NCBI GenBank assembly: GCA_046590575.1
Contig: JBKJUS010000184.1
Span: forward strand, 1-64,000
Reading direction: 5' to 3'
Length of the DNA stretch: 64,000 nt
From: DATLNF01 sp046590575
Lineage (GTDB): Bacteria > Actinomycetota > Actinomycetes > BP-191
Below the pieces are notes generated by a model, which saw nothing but the letters and a program-made list of their open reading frames with translations, ran no database searches and had not been told where the DNA came from. Shown here piece after piece: positions 8,615-15,496 of this stretch. Position 1 is the first letter of the stretch. Each line of letters opens with the position of its first letter. Position numbers and translations under genes: made by a program.

Positions 8615-8845
8615 ATGGCCTTCGAGCGGATCTCTGTCGATCACCGGATCATGGGCGGCGTGCCCTGCGTCCGCGGCACCCGCATACCCATCGCCACGGT
8701 CGTGGGGATGGTCGCCGAGGGCTTGACCATTGGCCAGATTCTGATCGACTTCCCTCAACTCGCCGGTGAAGACGTTCAGGAAGCCCTCCGCTATGCGGCC
8801 GCTGCCGTCGACGAACGAGAACTGCCCGCGCGGTCGACCGGGTGA
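8615..8845 (+). CDS. DUF433-family antitoxin-like protein
   Basis: A 76-residue DUF433 protein. RISVDHRIMGGVPCVRGTRIPIATV is the family signature (split here: RISVDHRIMGG, then PCVRGTRIPI), followed by GMVAEGLTIGQILIDFPQL and EDVQEALRYAA. DUF433 is a helix-turn-helix protein found upstream of PIN-like DUF5615 proteins and thought to be the antitoxin. Its stop overlaps the GTG of the next gene by three bases, so the two are translationally coupled. Confidence 0.9.
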   Translation: MAFERISVDHRIMGGVPCVRGTRIPIATVVGMVAEGLTIGQILIDFPQLAGEDVQEALRYAAAAVDERELPARSTG

Positions 8846-9258
8846 GATTCCTGGTCGACGAGTCGCTGTCGGCGAGTGTCGCGGCGTTGCTCGCCGACGC
8901 CGGCCACGATGCGATCCACGTCGGCGATCTACAGCTCCTTGGCGCCACCGATGCCCAGGTCCTCGGGGCAGCCGCTCAGCGCGAGCGCGTACTCGTGTCG
9001 GCTGACACCGACTTTGGCGAGTTACTCGCGCTCGGGCGCCATCCCGGCCCGAGCGTCATAATCTTCCGGCGGGCACCGCACCGGCCAGAACAGCAGTGCC
9101 CGCTGCTGCTGGCCTACCTACCGGACGTCGAAGACAGCCTGCTCGCCGGCGCCGTCGTCATCGTGACCCGCGAGCGAGTCCGCATCCGCCAGCTGCCGAT
9201 CGGTCCGGTAGGTGAGTCGGAGGTGCTTGGTGATCCGGAGCCAGAGGACCCACGGTAA
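8842..9258 (+). CDS. DUF5615 PIN-like toxin
   Basis: A 138-residue protein. RFLVDESLSASVAALLADAGHDA and SADTDFGELLA (D-E ... D-x-D acidic clusters) are the DUF5615 active-site pattern, a PIN-like presumed RNase fold. It is coupled to the DUF433 gene in a type II toxin-antitoxin-like arrangement. Homologues usually end about where RIRQLPIG occurs (residue 119). Here some 19 extra residues follow, probably because the natural stop was lost at a junction with the downstream integrase relic. Confidence 0.85.
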   Translation: MRFLVDESLSASVAALLADAGHDAIHVGDLQLLGATDAQVLGAAAQRERVLVSADTDFGELLALGRHPGPSVIIFRRAPHRPEQQCPLLLAYLPDVEDSLLAGAVVIVTRERVRIRQLPIGPVGESEVLGDPEPEDPR

Positions 9259-9371
9259 TGAGACCCCGCCTTGGCGCTGAGGTCTTCGGAACCCCGGGGC
9301 AACACGGGGCAATCGCAGTACTTGGTCCCAACTCCGAGTCGCTCGGAACCATTCAGCGAATCGTGTGGCCC

Positions 9372-9452
9372 GTCTCGGCTGCCGCCAAGGCGCCAGTTGA
9401 CGGCAAAGGCGGTCGTGTCGTTGGAGCGCTGCCGTGCCCGAATGCTCGCCAT
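9372..9452 (-). pseudogene. Integrase N-terminal fragment (27 residues)
   Basis: An ATG at 9452 with a good GAGGGG site five bases upstream opens MASIRARQRSNDTTAFAVNW followed by RLGGSRDG. This matches the start of the relic at 2169 (MATIVGRKRKDG..VQWRLGGGRDG). After RDG the homology ends abruptly in unrelated sequence. It is a third integrase relic, now separated by 70 bases from the insertion sequence. Bases 9259-9371 show nothing else. Confidence 0.6.
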
Positions 9453-9522
9453 GGAGACCCCTCATTCCATCGCCCGTGCTGTCGGCGTGCTGTCATGGCG
9501 ATGGACTTGAGGGACGAGGAGT

Positions 9523-9544
9523 GGGTCTTCGGATCCTGACGGGG
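9523..9544. repeat. IS left inverted repeat
   Basis: GGGTCTTCGGATC followed by CTGACGGGG. It matches the inverted right end at 18 of 22 positions: the outer 13 bases and the inner CGGGG are identical and only the four bases between differ. Confidence 0.88.
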
Positions 9545-9552
9545 TGCTGGGC

Positions 9553-10869
9553 TCATTGGACGACGATGGAGCCGAGCACTCGCCAGTTCGGTTTGCCGGC
9601 GTAGAGCAGGGCGCGGACGCGGTAGTTGCGGAAGTTGCGGAAGCCGAACCCGATGCGCTTGATCCGCTTGATCAGGTTGTTCAGTGCCTCTGTGGGCCCG
9701 TTGCTGACGCGGGCGATGTGGTAGTTGCAGATCTTGTCGAACCACTTCTCCAGCGTCCGGCCGAGCTTGCGGAGCTCGAAGGGCATCGCGGGCCGTGTGC
9801 AGTGCTCGATCAGCTCGCGGAGCATCGCTCGGGCGGTGTCGATGTCGGTGCAGCGGTAGAACTCGCGTAGTCGTTCTTTGACCCGGTAGGCGATCGCGAC
9901 CTCACCGTGCGGGTCGCCGAGGGCCAGCAGCGACGCCAGCCGCTGCTGGGCAGCTTCGTCGAGCCGTTCCTCACCGGTCAGCAGCACCCGGCGCACTCGG
10001 AACAGCGGGTCGTCACGGCGCCCGCGGTGGCCCTTGTGCTCGCGTTGCACCCGACGACGGACCTCATCCAGCGCGCGGTTCGCGAGCTGGATGCAGTGGA
10101 AGGCGTCCACCACCTGCTGGGCCTTGGGCAGCGTCACGGTGTAGACGGCGGCATAGACGTTGGACATGTCCAACGCACCGAAGCGGATCTTGCCCTTCCA
10201 GGAGCCGGGCTGGTCGTTCACCCAGCGCGCCACGTCTCGAAAGTCCTTGGTGGGCAGGATCTCCAGGATCTGATGATGGGCCACGTCGGCGACCGTGGTG
10301 CAGTACTGCCGAGCCCGCTGGGTGCGCAGCTTCACGAACGAGGTCTCGTCCAGGCCGATCGCCGTGGTCAGGGTCAGCCGCTTGGTGTCCGCCTCGAGCA
10401 GCGCCTCGCCGTAGCTGGTGACCGCGTCGTTGATCGTGTGCCAGTCGCAGTTCAGCTCGCCGGCGACATCCGACACGGCGCGACCCCGCCCGACCTGCTC
10501 CGTCGCCCACTTCGCGCAGCGGGTGGTCAGCCGGCAGTTCTTCGCCGCGATCCGGTGATCACCCGGCGTCCAGGACTTGCGAAGGCAGCCCTCGTGCGGA
10601 CAGCACAGCCGGTGCTTGCGCCACGCCAACGTCATCGGCGTGCCGAAGACCGGCAGGTCCACGTAACGGACCACCGGCCGATCCTTGACCTGAGCGCGGG
10701 CACCGCAGGAGGGGCAGAACTGAACGACCTCACGCTGCTCGATCAGCAACTCCACGTCCGGGCCGGTGCGCTGATAGGCCAACACCCGGACGTTCTTCAG
10801 ACCGACCAGGGCCTGGACGATCTGGCTAGGCTCATGCAGGACGAAGGTGTTGCGGGATTTGTTGGTCAC
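9553..10869 (-). CDS. ISL3-family transposase
   Basis: A 438-residue DDE transposase. An N-terminal zinc finger has CPSCGAR and CPHEGCLRK. An HTH follows (GRGRAVSDVAGELNCDWHTI). The catalytic core has Asp in IGLDETSF, Asp in FGALDMSNVYAA, and a C-terminal Glu in SNGPTEALNNLIKRIKRIGFG, all typical of ISL3 (DUF6431/DDE_Tnp_ISL3). Start GTG 10869 is chosen because TNKSRNTFVL fits the usual beginning; the frame is open 10 codons upstream. No frameshift is seen, so it may be active. Confidence 0.93.
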   Translation of the reverse strand: MTNKSRNTFVLHEPSQIVQALVGLKNVRVLAYQRTGPDVELLIEQREVVQFCPSCGARAQVKDRPVVRYVDLPVFGTPMTLAWRKHRLCCPHEGCLRKSWTPGDHRIAAKNCRLTTRCAKWATEQVGRGRAVSDVAGELNCDWHTINDAVTSYGEALLEADTKRLTLTTAIGLDETSFVKLRTQRARQYCTTVADVAHHQILEILPTKDFRDVARWVNDQPGSWKGKIRFGALDMSNVYAAVYTVTLPKAQQVVDAFHCIQLANRALDEVRRRVQREHKGHRGRRDDPLFRVRRVLLTGEERLDEAAQQRLASLLALGDPHGEVAIAYRVKERLREFYRCTDIDTARAMLRELIEHCTRPAMPFELRKLGRTLEKWFDKICNYHIARVSNGPTEALNNLIKRIKRIGFGFRNFRNYRVRALLYAGKPNWRVLGSIVVQ

Positions 10870-10927
10870 ACTTCGAAGACTGCAGCACCTTCGTCCCAAT
10901 CAGCCCGCGGCACGCCCACGCAAAGAA

Positions 10928-10947
10928 GGCCACCCCGCAGGGTGGCC
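10928..10947. terminator. Perfect 8-bp hairpin just inside IS right end
   Basis: GGCCACCC-CGCA-GGGTGGCC is a perfect stem with a four-base loop between the right inverted repeat and the transposase start. In insertion sequences such hairpins can block read-through transcription or translation from outside promoters. There is no T-run. Confidence 0.5.
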
Positions 10948-10948
10948 T

Positions 10949-10970
10949 CCCCGCTGAGATCCGAAGACCC
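10949..10970. repeat. IS right inverted repeat
   Basis: The reverse complement reads GGGTCTTCGGATC then TCAGCGGGG, pairing with the left end as described there. The terminal 13 bases are identical. Confidence 0.88.
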
Positions 10971-11044
10971 GTGATGCGCCGCGCGATGCGTAAGGGTGAA
11001 AAACCGCTCGCTGGGCTGACCGTTCGGCACCAGGGAGTACAGCC

Positions 11045-12349
11045 ATGGCGCGCAGCAGATCTACCCGCATCACACCACGCCGTCCCGCCGGCGACGGATC
11101 GGTCTCACCCCGCACCAAAACAGACGGCACCGTCGTCTACGACGCCTACTGGACGTATTCCGACCCGCTCACTGGAAAGGTTCGCCGGAGCTGCCGCCGG
11201 GGCTTTCCCACCCGCGCAGAAGGCGCCGCGTTCCTTCGCGCGCAGACCAGTCAGGTCGACGCCGGCAGCTTCGTCCCGGCCAGCACCGAGCACCTCGGCT
11301 CCTACCTCGACATGTGGCTCGGCACCCTGCGGCTGCGCCGGCAGACCGTGCAGGGCTACCGCAACTACGTGACCCGACACATCAACCCGCGGATCGGGCA
11401 CCTGACGCTTGCCGAGCTGACGCCGATGCACCTCAACGCGCTCTACGCCGAGCTCGAGCGCAACGGCAACCACTCCACCTGCTGCCGGGCCGGGAAGAAG
11501 TGCGGGATCGTGCGCGGCACATTGCCGCTGTCCCGCAGCTCGGTGCGCCAGGTCCACAGCGTGCTCTCCGCCTCGCTCGGCGCCGCTGTCGACGCAGGAC
11601 TGCTGTCGGTCTCCCCCACCATGCGGGCGAAGCCGCCGACACAGCGCGAGGCACGCGCCGAGCGCAAGTCCTACGAGACCTGGACGCCGGAAGAGCTCGC
11701 GACCTTCCTCGACGGCTGTCGGGGGCACCGGTTCCACCCGCTGTGGCAGCTGCTCGCCATGACCGGCATGCGCCGCGGCGAGGCACTCGGTCTGCGCTGG
11801 GCCGACGTCGACCTCGAACTCGGCACCGCGTCGGTGCAGCAGACCGTCGGCAGTGACCGCGACGAGTCCGGCAACCGCCGGACCTTCGTGCAGCACTCGG
11901 TGAAGAACGGGCGGCCGCACATGATCGCCCTCGACGTAGCCACCGTCGCGGTCCTGCGAACGCACCGGCTCCGGCAGAACGAGGTACGGCTCGCCCTGGG
12001 TCCGCAGTGGGTCGACCACGACCTCGTCTTCGCCCCCGACGACGGCTGGCTGCACCAGGGCGTCCCTGCCGGCGGCCCGCTGCCCACCGAGCGGGTCAGC
12101 AGCCTGTGGCGGGAGATGGTCCGCCGGCAGCCCGGCGTACGAACGATCCGGCTCCACGACCTGCGACACACCTGGGCGACGCTCGCGCTGAAGTCCGGCG
12201 TGCACCCGAAGGTCGTGCAGGAGCGGCTGAACCACAGCACCATCAGCGTCACCCTCGGCATGTACTCGCACACCACGCCGGGCATGGACCGGGAAGCCTG
12301 CGACCTCGTCGCCTCGCTCCTGGTCCCCCACCTTCGACAGCCAGCCTGA
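11045..12349 (+). CDS. Tyrosine recombinase / integrase (intact)
   Basis: This protein has 434 residues. It has an arm-binding domain about 10-75, a SAM-like core-binding domain about 85-200 (HLGSYLDMWLGTLRLRRQTV) and a catalytic domain about 220-420. The catalytic residues are Arg in TGMRRGEALGLRW, HxxR in LHDLRHTWATLAL, His in RLNHSTISVT and Tyr in LGMYSHTTPGMD, so the enzyme looks complete. The start has AGGGAG seven bases upstream. It is the probable integrase of the element that once spanned this region. No excisionase gene is recognisable beside it, and no tRNA attachment site is visible. Confidence 0.95.
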   Translation: MARSRSTRITPRRPAGDGSVSPRTKTDGTVVYDAYWTYSDPLTGKVRRSCRRGFPTRAEGAAFLRAQTSQVDAGSFVPASTEHLGSYLDMWLGTLRLRRQTVQGYRNYVTRHINPRIGHLTLAELTPMHLNALYAELERNGNHSTCCRAGKKCGIVRGTLPLSRSSVRQVHSVLSASLGAAVDAGLLSVSPTMRAKPPTQREARAERKSYETWTPEELATFLDGCRGHRFHPLWQLLAMTGMRRGEALGLRWADVDLELGTASVQQTVGSDRDESGNRRTFVQHSVKNGRPHMIALDVATVAVLRTHRLRQNEVRLALGPQWVDHDLVFAPDDGWLHQGVPAGGPLPTERVSSLWREMVRRQPGVRTIRLHDLRHTWATLALKSGVHPKVVQERLNHSTISVTLGMYSHTTPGMDREACDLVASLLVPHLRQPA

Positions 12350-12436
12350 GAGCAGGTGGTCGGATGCCTCTGCCTCCCTGCGCTCTGACGTACCTCGCCG
12401 CGAGGAATGGCGCTGAGAATGTCGAATGATGCTGAC

Positions 12437-13264
12437 ATGAGGAGATCGCTGGCAGCCACGCTCGGGATGTTCCTTGTCCTGTCTCCCTTATCGTTCGCGG
12501 CGGCGACGCCACCTGCACGCCCGCCGTCGGTTCAGGTCTGGGTAGCAGAGCGGACCACTCGTGCCGAGACAAATCTTGAGCTCGAGGCCAGGCAGAGATC
12601 GACTGACGGGGCTTCACTTCTGTACGCCTCGGTGTCGGTAGACCTCGATCCCGCATCTCTGCGGATCCGCCGCACGATGTCTGGTTCGATATTCAGCTAC
12701 GACCATGACCTCGTGCCGCGTGGATACGGCATGCTAGCGGCGGCTAGCTGCCCGACGCCGCCTCCGACATCGCAGGTGTGCGAAACCCACACAGCAAGGA
12801 CTGGCCGGACGATCGCGACGCTGCGCTCACCCGCTGGCGATGGAGGACCTGATCGTCTTTACCTAGTGCTCCGCTCACACGAGATTTCCGTGCGACTCAC
12901 CGCGCTCTCGAAGGGCTGGGTTGTCCGGCGTGTTCCCACAGCACGTGCTCGCATCGTCGGCGCTGACGAGGCAGCGGCCACAGGAGCGCACTCGGCGCTC
13001 GCGGGAGTCGAAGTGTTCTCCTCAGCAGAGTCCGAAGGCGGCGCGCGGGGAAGTATCGCGATGGCCCGCCCTCCATGCGACACAGCGCTATCCGTCGGCC
13101 GGGTCCGGCTGCTCGGGGGATCAACCGACCCAGCGGTCAGTTGTACGCTGACAACATCGTCCATGCACGACTTTTCCCCGCGACAGACGCGGTGGGTCCT
13201 GAGCGGACCTGCGGCAGGAGTCACGACATCGGGCATCGTGCGCCTCATCGTGGTCGATCTGTGA
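12437..13264 (+). CDS. Secreted protein of unknown function
   Basis: This protein has 275 residues and is not recognised. A Sec signal peptide (RRSLAATLGMFLVLSPLSFA, then AAATPP) supports the ATG at 12437; ATGs at 12407 and 12419 are also in frame. The mature part is beta-rich (VQVWVAERTT, SVSVDLDPASLRIRR) with four cysteines that could pair (SCPTPPPTSQVC; PPCDTALS...SCTLTTSS), so an exported disulfide-stabilised domain is likely. It follows the integrase on the same strand and is probably element cargo. Confidence 0.6.
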   Translation: MRRSLAATLGMFLVLSPLSFAAATPPARPPSVQVWVAERTTRAETNLELEARQRSTDGASLLYASVSVDLDPASLRIRRTMSGSIFSYDHDLVPRGYGMLAAASCPTPPPTSQVCETHTARTGRTIATLRSPAGDGGPDRLYLVLRSHEISVRLTALSKGWVVRRVPTARARIVGADEAAATGAHSALAGVEVFSSAESEGGARGSIAMARPPCDTALSVGRVRLLGGSTDPAVSCTLTTSSMHDFSPRQTRWVLSGPAAGVTTSGIVRLIVVDL

Positions 13265-13336
13265 TTCCGAAGCCCTTTTTCCGACTCCAGGACTAAGCGC
13301 AGCCCCTGCTCAAGCAACTCGTTCGGTACTTCCTAG

Positions 13337-14077
13337 GTGCACAAATGGCAACGGAGTTCGGGAGCCTCCTCCGTCGTAGGTACGCCCTCAGATGCGTTGA
13401 TTGACAAGGCTCGGGTGGTCGTCGCTGGCGTATGTCTCGCGGTGGCCGCAACTTCCGTGGGCCCGTCTGTAGCTGCCCCTGAGACGGGTACGGCCCGCGC
13501 GCCAAAGTGCCGGATCGTGCGGGATGACGCCGGCGACGTGCGCTCCGGATTCGGCGTCGTCGGACATCCGAGCTCGTCCATCGACATCCTCTCAGGTGAC
13601 CTGGCCGCCAACTCGAGAACTTTGACCGCAGTGATCCGTGTCAAGGAGTTGATACTCCCCGACCCGACCTCCCAGACCGGCGTCCACTTCTCCTTCTCCA
13701 TGCAAGGTCCCGAGTCAAAAATCGTTTTCTCCGCGAACTTCGGCCCCGACGGGGACTTTTTCGACATCTACGCCGGCCAGCCGACAGAGGTCGGCGGCGA
13801 GGACGGGGCGTCGAGCGTCCCGTACCTCGCGCCCGCAACGGGAGTGTTCGACCGGGCTCGCAATGAGGTCCGCATCCACGCGGCACTCGCCGACCTCGCC
13901 AAGGTGGACTCGCTCAGCGAGGGCGCGCGACTGGTGAAGCCCTATATCGAGGCGAGCACCGGAATCGTCTCGAAGAACGTGGCGCGCAGCTTCACGACCA
14001 CCGGAAGCCGAGACTTCACGGCTACTGGCATGTCGTACACGATGAGTGAGCGGACGTGCGTCAAGCCGGGCGTGTAG
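13337..14077 (+). CDS. Secreted beta-rich protein of unknown function
   Basis: This protein has 246 residues from GTG 13337. A hydrophobic signal (VVVAGVCLAVAATSVGPSVA) begins about residue 26. The mature domain starts CRIVRDDAGDVRSG and continues SIDILSGDLAANSRTLTAVIRV, an opening often seen in actinobacterial secreted proteins with a carbohydrate-binding-like or DOMON-like sandwich. The two cysteines are near the ends of the mature domain. A shorter start is possible because residues 1-25 precede the signal. Function unknown; the gene is cargo of the accessory region. Confidence 0.6.
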   Translation: MHKWQRSSGASSVVGTPSDALIDKARVVVAGVCLAVAATSVGPSVAAPETGTARAPKCRIVRDDAGDVRSGFGVVGHPSSSIDILSGDLAANSRTLTAVIRVKELILPDPTSQTGVHFSFSMQGPESKIVFSANFGPDGDFFDIYAGQPTEVGGEDGASSVPYLAPATGVFDRARNEVRIHAALADLAKVDSLSEGARLVKPYIEASTGIVSKNVARSFTTTGSRDFTATGMSYTMSERTCVKPGV

Positions 14078-14210
14078 TGCCATCGGCCAGCGGACTGGCC
14101 AACCTCGTTGAGCTCAAATACTGAGGGCACCAGCGCATTGTGCCGCGGTGCGTCGCCACGCAGGTGGAGTCGGACGCGATGTCGACGCCCGAGCCGTAAG
14201 AGGCTGAATG

Positions 14211-14564
14211 TCAGCCGAGCACAAGTTTTCGGTCGCCGAAGTCAGCCACGACCTCCACCGTGCCGCCGAGGGCTTCGACGTACGCCTTGATCGTCGACAG
14301 ACCAGCACGCTCGAACTCGCCGCCCTCGAGCTGGGAGATGGTCGGCTGGGTGACTTTCATTCGCTGCGCCAGCTCGACTTGGGTGAGTCCTTGCTCTTCG
14401 CGGATCTCGCGCAGTCGGTAGGCCCGAACCTCTGCCTCCATCCGAGCGCGTTCCAGGGCAACGCGGTCTGCACGCGGCGGCCGGGCAGAGCGCACCTCGC
14501 GCCAGCTCTTCGCCGAAGGCTTCACCTTCGCCACGCTGCCACTCTTCACTGCTCGCTGAGCCAT
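14211..14564 (-). CDS. XRE-family antitoxin-like regulator (HigA-type)
   Basis: A 117-residue protein with a helix-turn-helix (REIREEQGLTQVELAQRMKV, then TQPTISQLE). A C-terminal strand (LGGTVEVVADFGDRKLVL) is typical of HigA/Xre antitoxins. Start 14564 has GGGAGG eight bases upstream. Its start overlaps the end of the toxin gene by 19 bases, in the toxin-first order of higBA modules. It probably binds the toxin and represses the operon. Confidence 0.9.
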   Translation of the reverse strand: MAQRAVKSGSVAKVKPSAKSWREVRSARPPRADRVALERARMEAEVRAYRLREIREEQGLTQVELAQRMKVTQPTISQLEGGEFERAGLSTIKAYVEALGGTVEVVADFGDRKLVLG

Positions 14565-14893
14565 GCGTCGTACCTCCCGTCGGCAACCGGTATGAACTCG
14601 TCGTACCAACGCTTCCAGTTGCCGGCCTTGTCGCCAGCAACGAGGAGCACCGCGCGTCGCTCTGGATCAAAGACGAACAGGATCCGGATCTCGCTGTGTC
14701 CGGCTGAGCCCGGACGCAACTCCTTCATGTTGTGGTGACGAGAGCCCTTGACGCGGTCGACAAGCGGACGACCCAGAGTTGGTCCGTCCTCCTCCAGCTT
14801 GTCGATTGCTGCTGCGAGCTGGTCATAGGAGTCCTCATCGAGGGCAAGGATCCAGGAAGCCACATCCTCGAGCAGCCTGACGTCCCAGCCCAC
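14546..14893 (-). CDS. RelE/HigB-type toxin (Gp49-like, DUF891)
   Basis: A 115-residue protein of the HigB/Gp49-like family. An N-terminal helix pair (DVASWILALDEDSYDQLAAA) is followed by LEEDGPTLGRPLVDRVKGSR, HHNMKELRPG, IRILFVFDPERRAVLLVAGDKAGNW, split here as IRILFVFDPERRAVLL and AGDKAGNWKRWY. These are the family signatures. Toxins of this fold cleave mRNA on the ribosome. It precedes and overlaps the XRE antitoxin. Confidence 0.9.
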   Translation of the reverse strand: MGWDVRLLEDVASWILALDEDSYDQLAAAIDKLEEDGPTLGRPLVDRVKGSRHHNMKELRPGSAGHSEIRILFVFDPERRAVLLVAGDKAGNWKRWYDEFIPVADGRYDAWLSEQ

Positions 14894-15001
14894 GACACCA
14901 GTATAGCCTGTAGCCGATATCAGTCAAGACTTATGAACTAGCTCACGTGGTGCCTCAGGACCCATCGACCGTCCGGCTGAGTGACCGCATGGGAGCACCT
15001 A

Positions 15002-15148
15002 TCCCCCCGCGGACTGCAGTCTCAACATTCACGGGTCCCCCCGCGGAAGGCACTTTGAGGTGACGGGTCCCCCCGCGGACCGCAGATTCACAGGTGACGA
15101 GTCCCCCCGCGGACTGCGCAATTGCAGGTGAAGAATCCCCCCTCGGAC
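15002..15148. repeat. C-rich tandem array, five units of 32-34 bp
   Basis: Units begin at 15002, 15036, 15068, 15102 and 15136 with TCCCCCCGCGGAC (second unit ends GGAAG, fifth has TCGGAC). They are followed by a variable stretch and a shared GGTGACGGG or GGTGACGAG lead-in to the next unit. The CCGCGG core is palindromic. The unit is too GC-biased and the variable part too short for a CRISPR array. It occupies the gene-free stretch 14894-15496. Confidence 0.8.
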
Positions 15149-15161
15149 ATCGAGAAATGTC

Positions 15162-15194
15162 GTGATGCTCGGGTGATGCTCGGGTGATGCTTAG
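15162..15194. repeat. Three tandem 11-bp copies of GTGATGCTCGG
   Basis: Copies at 15162-15172 and 15173-15183 are identical. The third (15184-15194) reads GTGATGCTTAG. It follows the C-rich array directly, making this a compound repeat region. Confidence 0.85.
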
Positions 15195-15316
15195 TAGCCC
15201 GCAATGGACATCATTCGACAGCATCAAGTCCGAAAAAGTTCGCGGGAGCACTTGTCAGGAGGGCACTTCCCCCTATGGAATGTGCCTGTCCATCAGCCGA
15301 ATCGAGCGCGTTCAAT

Positions 15317-15329
15317 TCCCCCCTCGGAC
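15317..15329. repeat. Dispersed copy TCCCCCCTCGGAC
   Basis: Identical over 13 bases to the fifth array unit and to the copy at 17918. It is followed, like the 17918 copy, by AC and a short purine-rich stretch. Remaining bases between 15330 and 15496 hold nothing recognisable. Confidence 0.75.
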
Positions 15330-15496
15330 ACGCAGAGTCACTGCAAATTGCCCTGAGCCATGTAGCCCAGGCGCTGAGGAAACTCCCCCTTCTGGCTCGA
15401 GAAGCCGACGCTTCCTGGCGACGCCGCTGCGGGACCAACAGCGAAAATCGCCGCGTATCCCGCGGATCTGCAAGCTGGGCTTGGCCGTTCCGCTAG

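Larger units (their letters stand above)
9523..10970. mobile_element. ISL3-family insertion sequence
   Basis: A 1448-bp element bounded by imperfect 22-bp inverted repeats and carrying one transposase on the minus strand. This is the size and layout expected for ISL3. ISL3 elements normally create 8-bp target duplications. The flanks here are CGAGGAGT (left) and GTGATGCG (right), which do not match, so one side was probably rearranged or the copy arose by recombination. Confidence 0.88.

Noticed and set aside
9259..9371. Attachment site or tRNA fragment next to the DUF5615 gene
   Set aside because: No acceptor or T-loop sequence and no direct repeat elsewhere in the window was found.
11105..12331. 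408-codon minus-strand frame in the integrase gene
   Set aside because: Shadow of the intact tyrosine recombinase on the plus strand.
15002..15148. Possible CRISPR array
   Set aside because: The repeat is about 13-25 bases with about 10-15 variable bases, no cas genes are near, and the spacers would be far too short.
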